Part shown: positions 60,841 to 64,000 of the stretch, piece by piece | Layout: each line of letters begins with the position of its first letter | How positions within the stretch are numbered: position 1 is the first letter of the stretch | NCBI RefSeq assembly: GCF_020329485.1 | Contig: NZ_JAGKJI010000012.1 | Coordinates: forward strand, 62,001-126,000 | Direction: 5' to 3' | DNA length: 64,000 nt | From: Bradyrhizobium cenepequi | GTDB lineage: Bacteria > Pseudomonadota > Alphaproteobacteria > Rhizobiales > Xanthobacteraceae | Made by a program: the position numbers and the translations under genes | Notes under the pieces: model-generated | Seen by the model: only the letters and a program-made list of their open reading frames with translations | The model's database searches: none | What the model was told of the DNA's origin: nothing

Positions 60841-61364
60841 AGCTGCGTCAGCTTCTGGAGCAGAACTATGGCAAGCTGAGAGATCGGCTCACGCGTCGTT
60901 TCGGTTCGGCCGACTTCGCCTCGGAGGTGTTGCATGATGCCTATCTCCGACTGCATGCCGGCGACGCAGCCGCCTCCATCCGAAGCCCGGATGCCTATCT
61001 CTACCGTGTGGCGCTCAATGTCGCGGCCGACCGCCGCGAGGCCGACCGCATCTGGGTCGACAAGGCGACGATCGAAGCTTTGCGACGACGCGACGATCAT
61101 GAGCTCGATCCGGAGGAGACAGCAGCGGCGCGCGAGGAGTGGAGAGCGCTTCTGCGCGCCATGGATGAGCTGCCGCCGCGCCGGCAGGCCATCTTCATCG
61201 CCGCCCGCCTCGACGAGCTTCCGCATCGCGACATCGCCGCGCGCCTTAGCATCTCGGTCGATACCGTGGACCGTGAACTCAAGGCCGCTTTCGAGTTCTT
61301 CGCCAAGCGCCTGGGAAAAAAACGCCCGTTGCGGCGCGGTTCTGGCTCCGCCGAACCGTCCTAG
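60837..61364 (+). CDS. FecI-type ECF sigma factor
   Basis: A 175-residue RNA polymerase sigma factor. Region 2 lies at about 10-75 (YGKLRDRLTRRFGSADFASE, DAYLRLHAGDAAASIRSPDA, YLYRVALNVAADRREADR). Region 4 lies at about 110-165 (LPPRRQAIFIAARLDELPHR, IAARLSISVDTVDRELKAAF). The start GTG at 60837 overlaps the STN stop, and GGGAG lies eight bases before it. The long upstream frame is not coding. It should be released by FecR signalling and direct transcription of the exoprotein gene and its own operon. Confidence 0.9.
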   Translation: MKLRQLLEQNYGKLRDRLTRRFGSADFASEVLHDAYLRLHAGDAAASIRSPDAYLYRVALNVAADRREADRIWVDKATIEALRRRDDHELDPEETAAAREEWRALLRAMDELPPRRQAIFIAARLDELPHRDIAARLSISVDTVDRELKAAFEFFAKRLGKKRPLRRGSGSAEPS

Positions 61365-61396
61365 AGTGTGGAAGCGGCCAATGATTGCAGTTGCGC

Positions 61397-62398
61397 ATGG
61401 TTGAGAAGGGACAGTCAGGCGACGTGGAGAGTGGTGGCGGAGCCGCGTCTTCGGAGGAGCTGCAGCGCGAGGCCCTCGACTGGCTGCGGCGCCTCACTTC
61501 GGGTGAGGTGACTAGCACCGACATCGAAGCGCTCGATCGCTGGCGTGCGCAAAGCCGGGCGCATCGCCGCGCCTTCGCCCGCGCGAATCTGCTTTGGGAT
61601 GTTCTGGAACCGGTTGCGCGCGAAGGCGGCAAGCGCCGCCCGCAAACCGTTCTTCCTTCGCGCCCCCTGGGGCGGCGCGCGTTTCTGACCGGCACTGCGG
61701 CAGCTGCCGCTGCTGCCGGCCTGGCCTACGTCGCGATCCAGCCGCCGCTTCATCTTTGGCCTGCGATCTCTGAGCTCACGGCCGATTACCGCACGGCGAC
61801 CGGTGAGCGACGAGAGGTCTCGCTCGCCTCTGGCGTCACGGTCGAGATGAACACGCGGACGAGCCTGGCGGCGCGCGGGGCAGATCGTGCTCACAGGGTG
61901 GAACTCATCTCCGGCCAGGTCGCGGTCGATGTGCGGGGCGACGCCTCGAGCCCAGTCATTGTTGCGGCAGCGGACGGACAGGCGCTGGCGGACCATGCGC
62001 ATTTCGATATCCGCAGAGACGACAGCTCGGTCTGCGTCACCTGCAGCGAAGGGACCGTCCAGGTGACCTGTCGTTCGTTTGCAGCGGTACTCGGCTCCGG
62101 CCAGCAGGTGCGCTATGATGCGCAAAGCCTCGGGCCCGTGGTTGCTGTCGATTCGAACATTGTGACGTCGTGGCAGCGTGGGCTGTTGCTCTTCCGTGAC
62201 GTGCCTCTCACCCAAGTGGTCGAGGAGGTGAATCGCTATCGTCCCGGCAAGCTTGTCCTGCTCAACGATGATCTGGGCCGACGCAAGGTCGTGGCCGGGT
62301 TCCGCATCGACCAGATCGACGATGTGGTGGCTTATGTCAGCCGGACATTCGGTGCGCGGACGCGCTCGCTTCCCGGCGGGATCGTGCTGCTGAGCTGA
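61397..62398 (+). CDS. FecR-type anti-sigma/signal-transducing protein
   Basis: A 333-residue inner-membrane protein. The cytoplasmic N-terminal domain has ALDWLRRLTSGEVTSTDIEA and LDRWRAQSRAHRRAFARANL (FecR-N type), a single membrane segment near 95-115 (GTAAAAAAAGLAYVAI) starting with GRRAFLTG, then the periplasmic FecR domain with RREVSLASGVTVEMNTRTSL and VELISGQVAVDV. The end carries DVVAYVSRTFGARTRSLPGG. It follows fecI by 32 bases. It should pass the signal received from the periplasmic STN protein to the sigma factor. Confidence 0.9.
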   Translation: MVEKGQSGDVESGGGAASSEELQREALDWLRRLTSGEVTSTDIEALDRWRAQSRAHRRAFARANLLWDVLEPVAREGGKRRPQTVLPSRPLGRRAFLTGTAAAAAAAGLAYVAIQPPLHLWPAISELTADYRTATGERREVSLASGVTVEMNTRTSLAARGADRAHRVELISGQVAVDVRGDASSPVIVAAADGQALADHAHFDIRRDDSSVCVTCSEGTVQVTCRSFAAVLGSGQQVRYDAQSLGPVVAVDSNIVTSWQRGLLLFRDVPLTQVVEEVNRYRPGKLVLLNDDLGRRKVVAGFRIDQIDDVVAYVSRTFGARTRSLPGGIVLLS

Positions 62399-62592
62399 CG
62401 AACGGACTTTGGTCGCTTGAGTCGGTAACCGGCGCGGAAAAAGCTTGGGCCAAGCCGAAAAAAAGTTTGCGGCTTTTGCGTGCGATCTCCCGACTAGTGA
62501 GATGAGAGACCAAGGATGGGCAACTGGCTCATTGGACTCTCGGAAACCCGCAGCTGCGGGCGCCGGCCGCAATCCGTTTGTCATGAAGGTGC

Positions 62593-64000
62593 ATGATGCC
62601 CTCTCACAATTTCGAGCTCTTCACCTTCCGTTCGTATCGCCCCATTTGTCGTTCGCTCTTGCTCGCGGGCGTGAGCGTGGCTGCGCTTCTCGGGACTGCA
62701 CCCGGAGCCGGCGCGCGCCCACTTGGTGCGTCGGCGGCGGCGGTCGCAGCCGCAGCTGCGCAGTCCAGCGCGGAGGAAGCGGCACGTGCGGCAAAGCAGG
62801 CGCAGGATTCACTGACGCGTGCGACGCAAGCGATCCAGGCCATGCAGGCGGCGCAGAACGCGGCGCGCAGCGTGGCACAGCAGGCATCGAGCAATATACC
62901 TAATGGACTGACAGCGGGCGGATTGCAGGTCGCGCCTGGCGCCGTGCCGGGCTCCAGCCTGTGGCAGGGTGCACACTTGCCGACGCAAGCCGAGGTGAAC
63001 GGCCGGACGCAGGTCGATATCCAGCAGACCCAGCAGAAGGCGATCCTCAACTGGCAGACGTTCAATGTCGGCAGGGAGACCACGGTCAATTTCGATCAGC
63101 ACGGCAATGCCTCGTGGGTCGCGCTCAACCGCGTGCTTGATCCCACCGCAAGTCCCTCGCGCATCGCCGGCCAGATCAAGGCCGATGGGCAGGTCTACAT
63201 CATCAATCGCAACGGCATCATCTTCACCGGCACCAGCCAGGTGAATGTCGCGGGCCTGACGGCCAGCGCGCTCGACACGCCGGACGCGAAATTCCTGAGC
63301 GGCATCGTGACGCCGCGCTGGGAGGTCGACGCGAGCTTCGCCGCGGCCGCGGGGGTCACGGCGGGTCCGGTCAAGGTGGAGGCGGGCGCGCGCATCGAGG
63401 CGGGCGCCCAGGGGCAAGTGCTGCTGCTCGGCGGCTCGGTCGAGAATGCCGGCACGATCCGCACGCCGAACGGCCAGACGCTCTTGGCCGCGGGCAATGC
63501 CGTCTATCTCAAGGCGAGCACCGACGCCGCGCTGCGCGGCTATCTGGTCGAGGTTGACGGTGAAGGCGCGGCGGTCAATCGCGGCGACATCCTCGCCGAA
63601 CGCGGCAACGTGACGTTGGCTGCGATGGATGTCTTCGCCGGCGGTCGGATCGGCGCCACGACCAACGTGACGGCCAATGGCTCGGTCACGCTGCATGCCC
63701 GTTATGGGACGATCCTCAGCACCCAGGAAGGTGATGGAGAACCCGTGCGTCAGGCAGGGCATACCGGTACCGTGATCGTCGAAGACGCTGCGCTGATCGA
63801 TGTGCTTCCCGACCTCAGCGATCCCGAAACAGTGGCGGCGACGGCGCTGCTCAATCCTTCGATGGTCGACATCTACGGAAAGGCGATTGTCTTTGGTGCG
63901 CAATCGACTGTGGTGGCGCCGGGCGGCGTCATCAATGTCGCTGCGCGCGAGAATCCTTTGCTGGATGTTCAGCCGGGCGCAACCGACGCCAGCCGCATCT
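62593..64000 (+). CDS. Filamentous hemagglutinin-like exoprotein, N-terminal part (cut by window end)
   Basis: At least 469 residues, running off the window. After a signal region (SLLLAGVSVAALLGTAPGAGA) comes an Ala/Gln-rich coiled stretch (EEAARAAKQAQDSLTRATQA). The TPS/hemagglutination-activity domain follows: QQTQQKAILNWQTFNVGRE, VNFDQHGNASWVALNRV, SRIAGQIKADGQVYIINRNG and the FTGTSQVNVAGLTAS segment. Repeating beta-helix units continue (AAGNAVYLKAST, VTLAAMDVFAGGRIG). Such proteins are exported by a TpsB partner, which may lie downstream. AAGGTGC precedes the ATG, and position after fecIR suggests control by that sigma factor. Confidence 0.88.
   Translation, partial: MMPSHNFELFTFRSYRPICRSLLLAGVSVAALLGTAPGAGARPLGASAAAVAAAAAQSSAEEAARAAKQAQDSLTRATQAIQAMQAAQNAARSVAQQASSNIPNGLTAGGLQVAPGAVPGSSLWQGAHLPTQAEVNGRTQVDIQQTQQKAILNWQTFNVGRETTVNFDQHGNASWVALNRVLDPTASPSRIAGQIKADGQVYIINRNGIIFTGTSQVNVAGLTASALDTPDAKFLSGIVTPRWEVDASFAAAAGVTAGPVKVEAGARIEAGAQGQVLLLGGSVENAGTIRTPNGQTLLAAGNAVYLKASTDAALRGYLVEVDGEGAAVNRGDILAERGNVTLAAMDVFAGGRIGATTNVTANGSVTLHARYGTILSTQEGDGEPVRQAGHTGTVIVEDAALIDVLPDLSDPETVAATALLNPSMVDIYGKAIVFGAQSTVVAPGGVINVAARENPLLDVQPGATDASRI

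Noticed and set aside
62809..63903. Minus-strand frame of 364 codons near the window end
   Set aside because: It is antisense to the hemagglutinin-like exoprotein, whose TPS-domain motifs read cleanly on the plus strand.
1..64000. CRISPR arrays, tRNA or rRNA genes, complete insertion sequences
   Set aside because: No regularly spaced repeats, cloverleaf-like sequences with conserved T-loop, or transposase frames were found by reading both strands; a tRNA scan would settle it.

Overview
The window reads as chromosomal DNA of a high-GC alphaproteobacterium of the Rhizobiales, most likely Bradyrhizobium or a close relative. The evidence is the codon and GC style, FecI/FecR and TRAP genes of rhizobial type, the aerobic (CobN/CobO-type) cobalamin pathway, and intergenic repeats carrying the core GATTTGCCCGACG that I associate from memory with Bradyrhizobium. 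No tRNA, rRNA, CRISPR array, complete insertion sequence or prophage was seen.

Layout. (1) 0-5 kb is accessory, partly decayed DNA: a duplicated gene fragment, a SnoaL-like protein, an alpha/beta hydrolase, a truncated Ada-type protein, a remnant of a MocR-type regulator, two coupled small hypothetical genes and a shortened DUF2293-like protein. (2) 5-9 kb is a TRAP transporter operon (dctP-dctQ-dctM order) divergent from a GntR/FCD regulator with an unusual second winged helix. (3) 9-12.2 kb holds a large-subunit catalase (katE type), a small hydrophilic protein and an NRAMP transporter pseudogene. (4) 12.3-26.9 kb is a 14-gene, tightly overlapping minus-strand operon: inositol-phosphate synthase, histidine phosphatase, nucleotidyltransferase, methyltransferase, a glycosidase-like protein with apparently permuted order, three nucleotide-sugar epimerases/decarboxylases, a B12-binding radical SAM protein and five glycosyltransferases, four of them CgeB-like. 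This is the best candidate for a little-described system. (5) 27-43.5 kb is a second, more conventional surface-polysaccharide region: GT9-like protein, Crp/Fnr regulator, a GINT1-like beta-propeller protein, GT4, Wzz/BY-kinase-like protein, Wzx-like flippase, FAD oxidoreductase, GNAT/CelD-like protein, WecG/TagA, an O-antigen polymerase-like protein and a secreted GH5 enzyme. (6) 44.6-59.8 kb is a cobalamin synthesis and uptake block: cobS, cobT, a riboswitch-led DUF1636-cobP-cobW-cobN-cobO-cobQ operon, cobD/cbiB, a BtuF-like binding protein, cobC and a riboswitch-led btuB. (7) 60-64 kb holds a stand-alone STN-domain protein, FecI sigma factor, FecR regulator and the start of a filamentous-hemagglutinin-like exoprotein cut by the window end.

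Working together: region 4 carries nucleotide-sugar supply, glycan assembly and modification enzymes but no flippase, polymerase or exporter. Its product may therefore be a glycolipid, an inositol-linked glycoside, or a glycan exported by machinery elsewhere, possibly that of region 5. Region 6 contains most late steps of the cobalamin pathway, with B12 feedback at two riboswitches. Region 7 looks like a cell-surface signalling set controlling a large secreted adhesin. All functional calls are by reading motifs and recalling families; no search or structure prediction was run.
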